Below are positions 21,237 through 30,661 of a stretch of DNA of 64,000 nt, piece after piece. The notes under the pieces were generated by a model. That model did not search any database, had not been told where the DNA came from, and saw only the letters and a list, made by a program, of their open reading frames with translations. Position 1 is the first letter of the stretch, and every line of letters starts with the position of its first letter. The DNA comes from Saccharothrix obliqua. Lineage in GTDB: Bacteria; Actinomycetota; Actinomycetes; Mycobacteriales; Pseudonocardiaceae. Both the position numbers and the translations under genes were made by a program. The DNA is taken from the NCBI RefSeq assembly GCF_019375475.1, contig NZ_JAHXGQ010000003.1, positions 558,001 to 622,000 on the forward strand. The letters are read 5' to 3'.

Positions 21237-24200
21237 CACCGGTCGTCGTCGCTCAACGTGCCGAGCAGCCGGTCGATCTCGGCGTCGGACAGGTCGTCGA
21301 GCTGGTCCAGCAGCGGCGCCGGGCCACGCGTGCCGCCGTCCGCCGTGGCCAGCGCGGCGCACAGGCCCGCGATGGTCGGCGCGGCGAACAACGCCGCGAG
21401 CGGCAGGTCCGCGCCCAGCGCCGCGCGGACGCGGGCCAGCATCCGGGTCGCGGTCAACGAGTGGCCGCCCAGCGCGAAGAAGTTGTCGTGCACGCCGAGC
21501 GGCCCGTCCTCCGGGATGCTCAGCACGTCCCGCCAGATGTCGGCCACCCGCGCCTCGTTCTCGTCACGCGGAGCGACGCGTTCCGGCGCCTCGGTGGACC
21601 AGGCGGGCTCGGGCAGGGCGGCCCGGTCGGTCTTGCCGGTGCCGGTGCGCGGCAGCTCGTCCAGCGCGGTGAGCACGCCGGGCACCAGGTACTCCGGCAG
21701 CCGCGTGGCCAGGTGCGGGCGCAGCGCGGCCAGGTCGCCGCCGGGGCGCAGCACGACGTACCCGACCAGCCGCACGTCCTCCGCGCTCGCCGACCACGTG
21801 GTGACGGCCGCGTCCGCCACGTCCGGGTGCGCCCGCAGCACGGCCTCCACCTCGCCGGGCTCGATGCGGAACCCGCGCACCTTCACCTGCCGGTCGGCGC
21901 GGCCCAGGAACTCCAGCCGCCCGTCCGCGCGCCGCCGGACCAGGTCGCCGGACGCGTAGAGCCGCCCCGCGCCGAAGGGGTCGGGCACGAACCGGTCGGC
22001 GGTCAGCCGGGGCAGTCCCTGGTAACCACGCGCCACGCCCGCGCCGCCGATGTGCAGCTCGCCGATCACACCCGGCAGCACCGGCCGCAGCAGCGGGTCC
22101 AGCACGTGCAGCGCCGTGCCGGGCACCGGCGGGCCGAGCCGGATCGGCGCGGGACCGGGCGGCACGACACCGGCCGCCGAGTACACGGTGGTCTCGGTGG
22201 GGCCGTAGCCGTCGATCAACGTCGCCCCGCCGGACTGGAGTTCGTCGGCCAGGTCCCGGCTCAGCGCCTCGCCGCCGGTCACCCGCAACCGGACCCCGGC
22301 GGGCACCCCGCCCGCCGCCACCACCAGCCGCCACGCCGCCGGGCCGCCCTGCACGACGGTCGCGCCGGACTCCGCGATGCGCCGGCGCAGCAGCGCGCCG
22401 TCCGCCACGTCCGACGGCTCCAGGGCGACCAGCGGCACGCCGCGCAGCAGCGGCACCAGCATCTCCACCGTCGAGACGTCGAACGCCGGTGTGCTGATGG
22501 CCGCCCACCGGTCGGCGGGCGACAGGTCGAGCAGCGCGTCCATCGCCCGCAGCAGCGCCGCCAGCCCGCCCTGCGTGACCTGGACGCCCTTGGGGCGGCC
22601 GGTGGAGCCGGACGTGTAGATGACGTAGGCGAGGGATTCCGGGATCAGCGGCACCGCGTCGGGTGGTGTCGCCGGGCCCTCGGCGGTGTCGAAGTCGACC
22701 TCGGTCCACGGCCCGGCGAGCCCGCCCACCGCAGCCCGCGACGGCGCGTCGGTGACCAGCACGGGCGCGCCCGCGTCGGCGACCATGGCGGCGAGGCGTG
22801 CCGCCGGCCACGACGGGTCCAGCGGCAGGTAACCCGCGCCGGCCCGCCACGCGGCGAGGATGGCGGTGATCGTCGGCGCGCCGCGGCGCAGGCACAACGC
22901 CACCGGGCGGTCGGGACGCGCCCCGGCGGCGAGCAAGGCGTGTGCCAGCCGGTTGGCGTCGCGGTCGACCTCCCCGCACGTGACGCCCTCGGCGACGGCG
23001 TCGGGATGCGCCGCCAGCGCCGCGGACACCAGGCCATGAGCGGTGTCCGCCGGTGCTGCGGTCGCCAGGCCGTGAGCGGTGTCCGCCGGTGCGGTGGTGT
23101 CCGCGTGCACCACCGGCGTCGGGTCGACCAGCGGCAGCTCGGCCACCCGCGCGGTCGGGTCGTCGTCGGCCGCCGCGGCGGCGAACACGTCGTGCAGCGC
23201 GGAGATCGTCGCCTCGTCGAACAACGCCGAGTCGTACTGCCAGCGCCCGAACCACCGGTCGCCGTCCCGCTCCACGGTCAGGAACAGGTCGAACTTCGCG
23301 CCGCCGTTCGGCACCGGCTCCGGCCGCATGGTGACGGCGCCCGCGTGCCGCGCGGCGGGCAGCGGCTGGACCGCGAACATCACCTGCACCAGCGGCGCGT
23401 GGGCGAGCACCCGCTCCGGCGCGACCAGCTCCACCACCTGCTCGAACGGCAGGTCCTGGTGCTCCAGCGCGGCCACCGTCGCCGCCTCGGCGGCACGCAC
23501 GACGTCGCCGACGGTGGTGTCCGGCGTGAACGTCGCACGCAGCGGGAGGGTGTTCGCGACGAACCCGACCAACCCCTCGGTCTCCGGTCGGGTCCGGGCG
23601 GCCACCGGCGTCGCCACCAGGAAGTCCGCCTGCCCGGTCACGCGGTGCAGCACGCACTGGAACACCGCGAGCAACCGCGCGAACGAACCGTCCGCCGCGG
23701 TCAGCTCGCGCCGCAGCTCCGCACCGCGCCCGGTGGGCGTCGCGGGCCGGGGCCGGTCGCCGGGCAGCGGCAGCACGGTCGGCACGTCCCGCAACGCCTC
23801 CCGCCAGTAGCGGGCGTCGGCGGCGAACGCGCCCGCCTCCACCTGCTCCCGTTGCCACACCGCGTAATCCGGGTACTGGACGGGCAGTTCGGGCAGCGCG
23901 TCGCCCTCACCCGCGTAGCAGCGGGCCAGCTCGTCGAACAGCACGTCGCACGACCAGCCGTCCACGACGCTGTGGTGCAGCACGAGCACCAGCACCCACC
24001 GGTCGGGCAGCCGCAGCAACGCGGACCGCAGCAGTGGACCGGCGTGCAGGTCGAACGGCTGCTCCACCAGCTCGCGCACGACCTCGTCCACCTCGTCGTC
24101 CGCCACGTCCCGCACCGGCAGGTCGACCGGCCGCGCCGTCGTCACCACCTGCACCGGAACGCCGTCCTCGGCCGCGAACGTGGTCCGCAACGCCTCGTGC

Positions 24201-24385
24201 CGCGCGACCACGGCGTTCAGCGCGCCGTGCAGCGACTCCGGCTCCACCGGGCCGTCCAGCGCCACCCGCCAGCCGATGTTGTAGACAGGGCCCGGCATGA
24301 GCTGGTCCAGCAGCCACAACCGCCGCTGGCCGGACGAGGCGGGGAACCGGAACACCTCCCGCCCGTCGGGGATCACCGTGCTCAC
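21236..24385 (-). CDS. NRPS module C-A-T
   Basis: Seen: 1049 residues. Condensation domain from SGQRRLWLLDQLMPGP with HHSVVDG near 137. Adenylation domain about 440-930 with YTSGSTGRPKG near 590, [11 protein letters not shown] and the lysine motif RTGTGKTDR near 915. Carrier Ser in [11 protein letters not shown] near 973. By-eye specificity residues are D-V-V-Q-V-G-G-V-Y; I know no firm match. The C-A linker contains a 12-residue in-frame tandem duplication (APADTAHGL repeated), and the A domain lacks part of the usual N-terminal block before that. GTG at 24385 overlaps the stop of the LanB-fused NRPS (GTGA); the stop overlaps the KMO start. Confidence 0.92.
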   Translation of the reverse strand: MSTVIPDGREVFRFPASSGQRRLWLLDQLMPGPVYNIGWRVALDGPVEPESLHGALNAVVARHEALRTTFAAEDGVPVQVVTTARPVDLPVRDVADDEVDEVVRELVEQPFDLHAGPLLRSALLRLPDRWVLVLVLHHSVVDGWSCDVLFDELARCYAGEGDALPELPVQYPDYAVWQREQVEAGAFAADARYWREALRDVPTVLPLPGDRPRPATPTGRGAELRRELTAADGSFARLLAVFQCVLHRVTGQADFLVATPVAARTRPETEGLVGFVANTLPLRATFTPDTTVGDVVRAAEAATVAALEHQDLPFEQVVELVAPERVLAHAPLVQVMFAVQPLPAARHAGAVTMRPEPVPNGGAKFDLFLTVERDGDRWFGRWQYDSALFDEATISALHDVFAAAAADDDPTARVAELPLVDPTPVVHADTTAPADTAHGLATAAPADTAHGLVSAALAAHPDAVAEGVTCGEVDRDANRLAHALLAAGARPDRPVALCLRRGAPTITAILAAWRAGAGYLPLDPSWPAARLAAMVADAGAPVLVTDAPSRAAVGGLAGPWTEVDFDTAEGPATPPDAVPLIPESLAYVIYTSGSTGRPKGVQVTQGGLAALLRAMDALLDLSPADRWAAISTPAFDVSTVEMLVPLLRGVPLVALEPSDVADGALLRRRIAESGATVVQGGPAAWRLVVAAGGVPAGVRLRVTGGEALSRDLADELQSGGATLIDGYGPTETTVYSAAGVVPPGPAPIRLGPPVPGTALHVLDPLLRPVLPGVIGELHIGGAGVARGYQGLPRLTADRFVPDPFGAGRLYASGDLVRRRADGRLEFLGRADRQVKVRGFRIEPGEVEAVLRAHPDVADAAVTTWSASAEDVRLVGYVVLRPGGDLAALRPHLATRLPEYLVPGVLTALDELPRTGTGKTDRAALPEPAWSTEAPERVAPRDENEARVADIWRDVLSIPEDGPLGVHDNFFALGGHSLTATRMLARVRAALGADLPLAALFAAPTIAGLCAALATADGGTRGPAPLLDQLDDLSDAEIDRLLGTLSDDDR
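23030..23092. repeat. Imperfect 36-bp tandem duplication in NRPS linker
   Basis: A 27-base unit beginning CAGGCC at 23030 recurs at 23066 with one change (A to G). The 36-base offset keeps frame and doubles the APADTAHGL sequence in the flexible condensation-adenylation linker. Confidence 0.75.
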
Positions 24386-27300
24386 CGCGCTCCTCCCTTG
24401 CGCCAACCACGCCGGTCGACCGCGACCAGCCGGAACTCCGCCGTGTGCCGGTTGCCCTTGGCGTCGGTGAGCCACAACCGGTCGGGGCCGGGCAGCATCT
24501 CGCCGACGGCCACCGGTGCACCCGGCCGTTCCCGTTCCAAAGCACGCACCGCGTGCGCGAACAGCTCCACCGACGGACCGCTCTCCAGGTCCACGTAGAA
24601 CGGCTTGTGCTCGATCGGGCTCTTCACGAACACGAACCGGGGAATCCCGTGCTCGCGCCGCCACGCCCGCGCGCCGAGGAACCGGGCGGGTTCGTCGGCG
24701 GCGAACGCGAACCGCGTGCGGGCCGCGGGCAGCTGCCAGCTCTCCCGCACCACGACCAGCCGGTCCAGGCTCACCCGCGGCGTGTGCTCGCCCGCGGGCA
24801 CCAGCCGGAACCGCTGCACCAGCTGACCCATCACCTGCTCGCCGAGCAGTTCGGGCAGGTCCAGGTCCACCCGGCCGTCCCGGCTGCGCACCCGCAGCCG
24901 GCCGCCCTCCTCCACCACCTCGCACTCGCCGACCGGCACCGCGCCCGCCAGGTCCGAGCCGCACGAGTCGTGGCCGTACGCGATCCGCAGGTCCTCCGGC
25001 AGCACCAGCGCGTCGGCCAGCCGCTGCGGCGTGCCGCCCTCCTCGCGGGTGGCGCCCATGACGACCCGCGGCCCGCCCATGTCGCGTGCCATCGCCGTGC
25101 GCAACTGCGCCGGGTCGGGGTGCTGCGACACGAACAACGCCGACCGCATGGTGTTCACGCCGGGGTGCACCTCGCCCAGCACCCACTGGAAATCGCCCGC
25201 CCGCACGGCATCCGCGTCACGCGCGGCGAGCAGCACGTCCGGGCTGTGCTGCACCGCGCCCCGCCACCCCGGCCGGGGCGCGGCGAACAACCCCAGCGCG
25301 GCGTCCCGCACGTCCGCGACGGACCGCCGCACGTGGCGGGCGGCCGGGTCGTGCGTGCCGATCGCCGTGGCCCACCGCTCCTGGAGCGCGGTGACCAGGC
25401 GTCCGGTCACGCGGTCGTCCAAGCGGAAGATGGTGTCGTTGGCCCACAACCAGAAGTCCGCCAACCGCACCGGACCGCGCCCGCCGCCGTGCTCCCGGAA
25501 CACGTCCTTGAGCGCCCGCGCGTACAACGCGGAACCGGCGCAGGTGAACCAGCGCGCGGCTTCGAGCACCGGTTCCAGCGCGGGCCACAGGGTGTCCAGC
25601 AGGTCGGGGGAGAGGGTGACCTCCAGGTCGCGGCGGCACTCCTCGTGCACCACCGTGCGACCCGCGTAGAACAGGCCGGGTCGGCGCACCGCCTCCGTGC
25701 CGGTCAGCGCGGTGAACCTGGCGTGCAGGGCGTCGACGGCACGCACGAGGGCGTCCGGATCGCCCGCGGCGGCGGCGACTTCGTCGCGCCCGGCGACGAC
25801 CTCGTCCAGCGCCGCGGTGACCCGTGCCCGCACACCGGCGTCGCCGATCGCGTCGACCTGCGCGCGCAACGCGTCCTCCGGCACCAGCGCGGACGGCGGC
25901 ACCTCCAGCGTCCACGCGATGCGCTTGGCCCGGCGCAGGCGGTCCAGGACGGCGAACACCGCGTCCGGCTCCGCGCCGATCCGGCCCGCGATGGCGTGGG
26001 CCGGGGTGCTGCCGTCGCACGCGGCGAGCACGGCGGCCTCCAGCGGCGGCAGCCGGATCGGCTCGGCCAGCGGCACGTGCAGGAGATCGCCCGTCACCGC
26101 CAGGAACGGCATCCGCCGCGGCACGGCCCACGGCCGCACCTCGTCGTCGGTCAGCGCCTCGGCGAGCCGCTGCACCGCCCAGTTCTCCAGGTACGTGGTC
26201 CGCTGGTCGACCAGGCCGGGGCCGGGCCGGAACCGCAGCGGTTCGGTCGCGTCGTCCTCGATCCGAGCCCAGCCGACCGGGCCGAAGAAGCCGATGGTGT
26301 CGTTCTTGGCGCAGTACCGCTGGAGGTAGCTGACGACGGTGTGCTCCCAGCGCCGGTAGTCGACGTTGCGCTCGGCGCCGCGCCGCCCGCTCAACGCCTC
26401 GTGCAGCGCGTCCACGGCGGTCTGGAGGGCACGCGGGTTCTGCCACGCGACGGCTTCCCGGAACTTCGGGTCGCCGCTCACCTCGCGCAGCACCTCGGCG
26501 GCTGCCCGCCGCCCCGCCTCGAACCGCTCGGCGTAGTCGGCCAGCGCGGCGGCGTGCCGCTCGGCGGCGCGCGCGGCTCCGGTGAGGGCTCGCGCCACGT
26601 CGCCCAGCGACTCCGCTTCGAGCGCTGAACCAGTCGGATCGCCCGGCGCGGTGCCGGCTGCCGCGGCGTCCACTTCGGACGCTGTTCCGGCACCGGGTGT
26701 CGCGTCTCCCAGCGCGGCGAGCGCGTCCGCGAACCGGCCCTTGCGGATCAGCCGCCCGATCCGGCGCAGCGCCGAGCGCTGCTCGCCCGTCGTCCGGTCC
26801 TCCACGGCGCGCAGCACCCGGAAAGCACCCCACCGGGCCTGCCCGAGCGCGTCCTCGGCGGCCAGCACCTCCTCGGCGGCGCGTGCCGCGTCCGGACTGG
26901 CCACGGCGAGCAGCGGCTCGATCCCGAAGCCCGTGGCACGCAGCTCGACCCACCGCCACACCGCCCAGTCACCGGTGCCGCGCGGCAGCACTAGGTGGTC
27001 GGGGACGGTGGTCGCCGGCGTGCGTTGCGCGGGCACCCGGTAGGCGGTGCGGTCGCGCCGGGTGATGCCACCGGACGGCCGCACGGCCCGCGCGCGGTCC
27101 ACGACTTCGGCGCACGCGGCGAGCGTCCGGGCCCGGTGCAGGTCGGCCACCGCCACGTCCACGCCGAACTCCTCGCGCACCCGGAACGCCATCCGCACGG
27201 CGAGCAGCGAGTTGCCGCCCACCGCGAAGAAGTCGTCCCCGGGCGCGACGTCCGGGTGGCCGAGCAGCGCGTGCCACAGCTTCGCCAACCGCTGCTGCGT

Positions 27301-30123
27301 GCCCGCGGCGGGCGCGGCCCGCCCGGCCGACCTGGTCGCGCGCAGGGCGGCCCGGTCCAGCTTGCCGGACCGGTTGAGCGGCAACGCGTCCAGCGGCACG
27401 TACCGCGCCGGGCGCAGGTACTCGGGCAGCCGGTCCGCCACCGCGCGGCGCAGGTCGTCCTCGGTCGCGCCGACCACGTACGCCACCAGGTGCCGCGCGT
27501 CGTCGTCACCGGACGGCAGCACCGCGGCCTCCACCGCGCCCGCGGCCCGCAACGCCGCCTCCACCTCGGCGGGCTCGACCAGGTAACCACGCACCTTCAC
27601 CTGCCGGTCGGCGCGGCCCAGGAACTCCAGCACGCCGTCGGGTCGCCACCGGGCCAGGTCGCCGGTCCGGTACAGCCGCGCGCCGGGCGTCGTGGCGAAC
27701 GGGTCGGGCACGAACTTCGCCGCCGTCAGCGCGGCGTCGCCCCAGTACCCGCGCGCCAGGCCCGCGCCACCGGTGTACAGCTCGCCGGGCACGCCGACCG
27801 GGACCGGGCGCATCCGCCGGTCCAGCACGTACACCGACGTGCCCCGGATCGGCGTGCCGATCGGCACGGTCGCCCCGACCCGCTCCGGGTCGGTGAGCAC
27901 GTGGCACGCGGTGAACGTGGTGTTCTCGGTGGGGCCGTAGCCGTTGACCACCGGCTTGCCCACGCGGGCCACCAGGGCGGTGCGCACGGCGTCCGGCTGG
28001 AGCACGTCGCCGCCCGCCAGCACCTGGTCCACTTCGGCGAGCACGTCCGGCGCGTGCGCCGCGAGCTGGTGGAACAGCCCGGCGGTCAGCCACAGCACGT
28101 CGACCCGGTGCGTGCGCAGCGCTTCCGCCAGCACCGCCGGGTCCGCCGCGCCGTCCGGCGCGGGCGCCACCCGGCCGCCGGTCAGCAGCGCTCCCCACAC
28201 CTCCAGCGTCGTGGCGTCGAACGCCGTCGACGACAGGTGCAGCGTCGTCCGGCCGGGGCCGAGGGTCGCGAACGAGGGCTCCCACACCAGGCGCGCCACA
28301 CCCCGGTGCGGCACCGCCACGCCCTTGGGCCGGCCGGTCGAGCCGGACGTGTAGTTCAGGTACGCCAGGCCGAGCGGGTGCGCGACCGGCGGCAGGGGCG
28401 TCGCCGGACCGTCCAGTTCGGACAGCCGCAGCGCGGTCACGCCGGCCGGCAGTGCGCGTGGTTCGGCCACGACGACCAGTTCGGCACCGGACTCGGTGAG
28501 CGCCACCGCGTCCCGCGCCGCCGGGTTCCCGGGGTCCAGCGGCAGGTACGCCGCGCCGGTCTTGAGCACGGCGAGCATGGCGGTCACCAGGTCCGCGCCA
28601 CGCGGCAGCGCCAGCCCGACGGGGTGGTCCGGCCGCGCGCCACGCGCGAGCAACGCGTGGGCGACGCGGTTGGACCGCGCGTCCAGTTCCGCGTAGCTCA
28701 GCCACCGGGTCGAGTCGTGCACCGCGTCGGCGTCCGGGCGCAGCCGCACCTGCTCGGCGAACAGCTCGGGCACGGTCGCGTCCACCGTCAGCGCGGCCAC
28801 GCCGCTCCACCGCTCCAGCAGCCGGGTACGTTCCGCGCCACGTGGTTCGAGCAGCTCGCGCACCGGGCGGTCCGGCGCCTGCGCCAAGCCCGCCAGCAGG
28901 TCGCGGTACCGGGTGAGCAGCGCGTCGGGCGCCCAGTCGGGGAACCGGGTGGTGTCGTGGATGAGCCGCAGGCTCAGGCGTGGTTCGGCGAACGCGTAGA
29001 GCGTCAGGGCGTAACCGGGGCTGCGCAGGATGTCCACGTGCCGTCCGGGCGGCGCGGTCGGGCGTGCGGACAGCACGGTGTTGATCTCGCGGTGCTCGAA
29101 CAGCACGAGGCTGCGCATCAGGTCGTCGTGGCCCGCCGCGTGCTGGATCTCCGGCAGCGGCGTGAGCTGGTGGTCGCGCGCGGCGACCGATCGCGCCCGC
29201 ACGTCGCGCAGCCAGTCCGCCACCGCGCGCTCGCCCGGCACCGGCAGGCGCAGCGGGACGGTGGCGAGCAGCAGGCCGACCATGTCCTCCGCGCCCGGTG
29301 TCGAACCGTGCCGGGCGGCGCGGGTCACGCCGAACACCGCCTCGTCCGCACCGGAGTGCATGGCGAGCAGCAGGCCCCACGCGGCGAGCACGACGGTGTT
29401 CGGCGTGACGCCCGCGGACTCGGCCAGCACGCGCACCGCGGTCGTCTCCCCGGTGGACAGCTCGACCGTCGCGGTGGCCATCACCGGCGCGTCGGAACCG
29501 TTGTGCTCCAACGGGAGCGGTGCGGGCGCGGGCAGCCCGGACAGCTCGGTCGCCCAGAACCGGCGGTCCGCGACGGCCCGCGGGTCGGCGGGGTCGGTGC
29601 GCTCGGCGTACCAGCGCGCGTAGTCGGCGAAGTCCGGGCGCGGCGCGAACTCGGCCGTGCCGCCGGCCGCGTACGCGTCGTCGATCTCGGACAGCAGGAT
29701 CGCGAGCGACCGCCCGTCCAGGATCGCGTGGTGGAACGTCGCCACCACCACGTTGCCGGGCAGTGCGCGCACCCGCAGCGGGGGGCCGTTCACCGGGTCC
29801 ACCCCGGCCCGCCGGTCGGCGGCGAGGAACGCGGCCAGGTCGGTGACCGAGTCGTCCGCGGTGATCGGCACGTCCGACGCCGGGCCGGGCACCTGCTCGG
29901 CGTCGCCGTCGGGCCGCCAGCGGAACCGCGTGCGCAGCACCGGGTGCCGTCGCACGGCACCCCGCCACGCCGCCAGGTAGGCCGCGCGGTCGAACGGCGC
30001 GGCGAACCGCTGCACGCACTGGATGACGTCGGTGCCCGCCGCCGGGTCGCGCAGACCGGCCGCGATCATTCCGCGTTGCAGCGGCAGCGCGGGCGCGCCC
30101 CGGACCGCCGGATACGTGTCCAC
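24382..30123 (-). CDS. NRPS C-A-T fused to a LanB-type (lantibiotic dehydratase N-terminal) domain
   Basis: Seen: 1913 residues. Condensation domain 1-430 with HHAILDG near 129. Adenylation domain about 440-920 with YTSGSTGRPKG near 590, GYGPTENTTF and RSGKLDR near 916. Carrier Ser in FFAVGGNSLL near 969. From about 1020 to the end (about 890 residues) is a lantibiotic-dehydratase-like region: DHLVLPRGTGDWAVWRWVEL, YRRWEHTVVSYLQRYCAKND, TIGFFGPVGWARI, ETLFDLDVTLSP-like LEVTLSPDLLDTLWPALEP, and a C-terminal RFVFVKSPIEHKPFYVDLES. The SpaB_C elimination domain is absent. By-eye A code D-A-L-W-L-G-G-T-F fits valine or a similar aliphatic residue. Known LanB and PEARL enzymes use aminoacyl-tRNA; here the role is unknown. 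GTG at 30123 has GGGAGG 5 bases before. Confidence 0.92.
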   Translation of the reverse strand: MDTYPAVRGAPALPLQRGMIAAGLRDPAAGTDVIQCVQRFAAPFDRAAYLAAWRGAVRRHPVLRTRFRWRPDGDAEQVPGPASDVPITADDSVTDLAAFLAADRRAGVDPVNGPPLRVRALPGNVVVATFHHAILDGRSLAILLSEIDDAYAAGGTAEFAPRPDFADYARWYAERTDPADPRAVADRRFWATELSGLPAPAPLPLEHNGSDAPVMATATVELSTGETTAVRVLAESAGVTPNTVVLAAWGLLLAMHSGADEAVFGVTRAARHGSTPGAEDMVGLLLATVPLRLPVPGERAVADWLRDVRARSVAARDHQLTPLPEIQHAAGHDDLMRSLVLFEHREINTVLSARPTAPPGRHVDILRSPGYALTLYAFAEPRLSLRLIHDTTRFPDWAPDALLTRYRDLLAGLAQAPDRPVRELLEPRGAERTRLLERWSGVAALTVDATVPELFAEQVRLRPDADAVHDSTRWLSYAELDARSNRVAHALLARGARPDHPVGLALPRGADLVTAMLAVLKTGAAYLPLDPGNPAARDAVALTESGAELVVVAEPRALPAGVTALRLSELDGPATPLPPVAHPLGLAYLNYTSGSTGRPKGVAVPHRGVARLVWEPSFATLGPGRTTLHLSSTAFDATTLEVWGALLTGGRVAPAPDGAADPAVLAEALRTHRVDVLWLTAGLFHQLAAHAPDVLAEVDQVLAGGDVLQPDAVRTALVARVGKPVVNGYGPTENTTFTACHVLTDPERVGATVPIGTPIRGTSVYVLDRRMRPVPVGVPGELYTGGAGLARGYWGDAALTAAKFVPDPFATTPGARLYRTGDLARWRPDGVLEFLGRADRQVKVRGYLVEPAEVEAALRAAGAVEAAVLPSGDDDARHLVAYVVGATEDDLRRAVADRLPEYLRPARYVPLDALPLNRSGKLDRAALRATRSAGRAAPAAGTQQRLAKLWHALLGHPDVAPGDDFFAVGGNSLLAVRMAFRVREEFGVDVAVADLHRARTLAACAEVVDRARAVRPSGGITRRDRTAYRVPAQRTPATTVPDHLVLPRGTGDWAVWRWVELRATGFGIEPLLAVASPDAARAAEEVLAAEDALGQARWGAFRVLRAVEDRTTGEQRSALRRIGRLIRKGRFADALAALGDATPGAGTASEVDAAAAGTAPGDPTGSALEAESLGDVARALTGAARAAERHAAALADYAERFEAGRRAAAEVLREVSGDPKFREAVAWQNPRALQTAVDALHEALSGRRGAERNVDYRRWEHTVVSYLQRYCAKNDTIGFFGPVGWARIEDDATEPLRFRPGPGLVDQRTTYLENWAVQRLAEALTDDEVRPWAVPRRMPFLAVTGDLLHVPLAEPIRLPPLEAAVLAACDGSTPAHAIAGRIGAEPDAVFAVLDRLRRAKRIAWTLEVPPSALVPEDALRAQVDAIGDAGVRARVTAALDEVVAGRDEVAAAAGDPDALVRAVDALHARFTALTGTEAVRRPGLFYAGRTVVHEECRRDLEVTLSPDLLDTLWPALEPVLEAARWFTCAGSALYARALKDVFREHGGGRGPVRLADFWLWANDTIFRLDDRVTGRLVTALQERWATAIGTHDPAARHVRRSVADVRDAALGLFAAPRPGWRGAVQHSPDVLLAARDADAVRAGDFQWVLGEVHPGVNTMRSALFVSQHPDPAQLRTAMARDMGGPRVVMGATREEGGTPQRLADALVLPEDLRIAYGHDSCGSDLAGAVPVGECEVVEEGGRLRVRSRDGRVDLDLPELLGEQVMGQLVQRFRLVPAGEHTPRVSLDRLVVVRESWQLPAARTRFAFAADEPARFLGARAWRREHGIPRFVFVKSPIEHKPFYVDLESGPSVELFAHAVRALERERPGAPVAVGEMLPGPDRLWLTDAKGNRHTAEFRLVAVDRRGWRKGGAR

Positions 30124-30194
30124 CAAAGCCTCCCACTAATGTGCCGGTCGCCCGCGCGCCGGAATTCGCGACTTATTCCGGGCAGCCCGGAGCC

Positions 30195-30210
30195 GCCCGG
30201 AAAACCGGGC
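30195..30210. promoter_or_regulatory. Intercistronic hairpin between mbtH-like gene and first NRPS gene
   Basis: GCCCGG-AAAA-CCGGGC forms a tight stem-loop in the 107-bp gap, the only non-coupled junction in the operon. It could attenuate or stabilise the message so that the small MbtH-like protein is made in excess. Confidence 0.4.
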
Positions 30211-30230
30211 CGGCTAAATGGTCGACGGGG

Positions 30231-30446
30231 TCAGTCGCCGTGTGCGGCGAGGTGCTCGCGGACGCTGCGCGGACGCAGGTCCGTCCAGACCCGCTCGATG
30301 TGGTCCAGGCACTCCTGCCTGGTACCCGACGTGCCTTCGGCGCGCCAGCCCGCGGGGAGGTCGCGGTCGGCGAACCAGACCGAGTGCTGCTCCTCGTCGT
30401 TCAGCACGACCAGGAATTGGGTGGATTCGGTGTTCTCGACGCCCAT
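30231..30446 (-). CDS. MbtH-like protein, NRPS adenylation-domain partner
   Basis: Seen: 71 residues, the normal size. Family marks are FLVVLNDEEQHSVWFADRDLP, PAGWRAEGTSGTRQECLDHI and the ending WTDLRPRSVREHL, including the conserved S-x-W, P-x-G-W, G and W-T-D-x-R-P residues. Known role: binds adenylation domains and is often needed for their solubility and activity. ATG at 30444-30446 has AGGAG about 10 bases upstream. It is the first gene of the operon, so its promoter, between here and 30661, should drive the whole cluster. Confidence 0.95.
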   Translation of the reverse strand: MGVENTESTQFLVVLNDEEQHSVWFADRDLPAGWRAEGTSGTRQECLDHIERVWTDLRPRSVREHLAAHGD

Positions 30447-30530
30447 GTCGCTCGATCTCCTGCCCTCCGTCGGCGGGACGGGTTGCCGTCCGTAAAAGCT
30501 ACGCGGCGGGCCGATCGTTGAAATCCGCCA

Positions 30531-30545
30531 ACCGGTCGAACCGGT
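30531..30545. promoter_or_regulatory. Repeated ACCGGT palindromes upstream of NRPS operon
   Basis: ACCGGT-CGA-ACCGGT makes a 15-bp symmetric element about 85 bases before the mbtH-like start, in a 215-bp gap that is AT-richer than its surroundings. It is the most obvious operator-like site for the NRPS operon. I cannot place a convincing -10/-35 pair. Confidence 0.4.
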
Positions 30546-30661
30546 CATTTAGAAAACGAGTCGCGGACTATTTGCGCTGACTATGGGTCGTCACGCGGCG
30601 TGTTCACCCGGTACCGGAAATGTTCTACGTCGGTGGTCGGAATCGATCTACCCGGCCGGCC

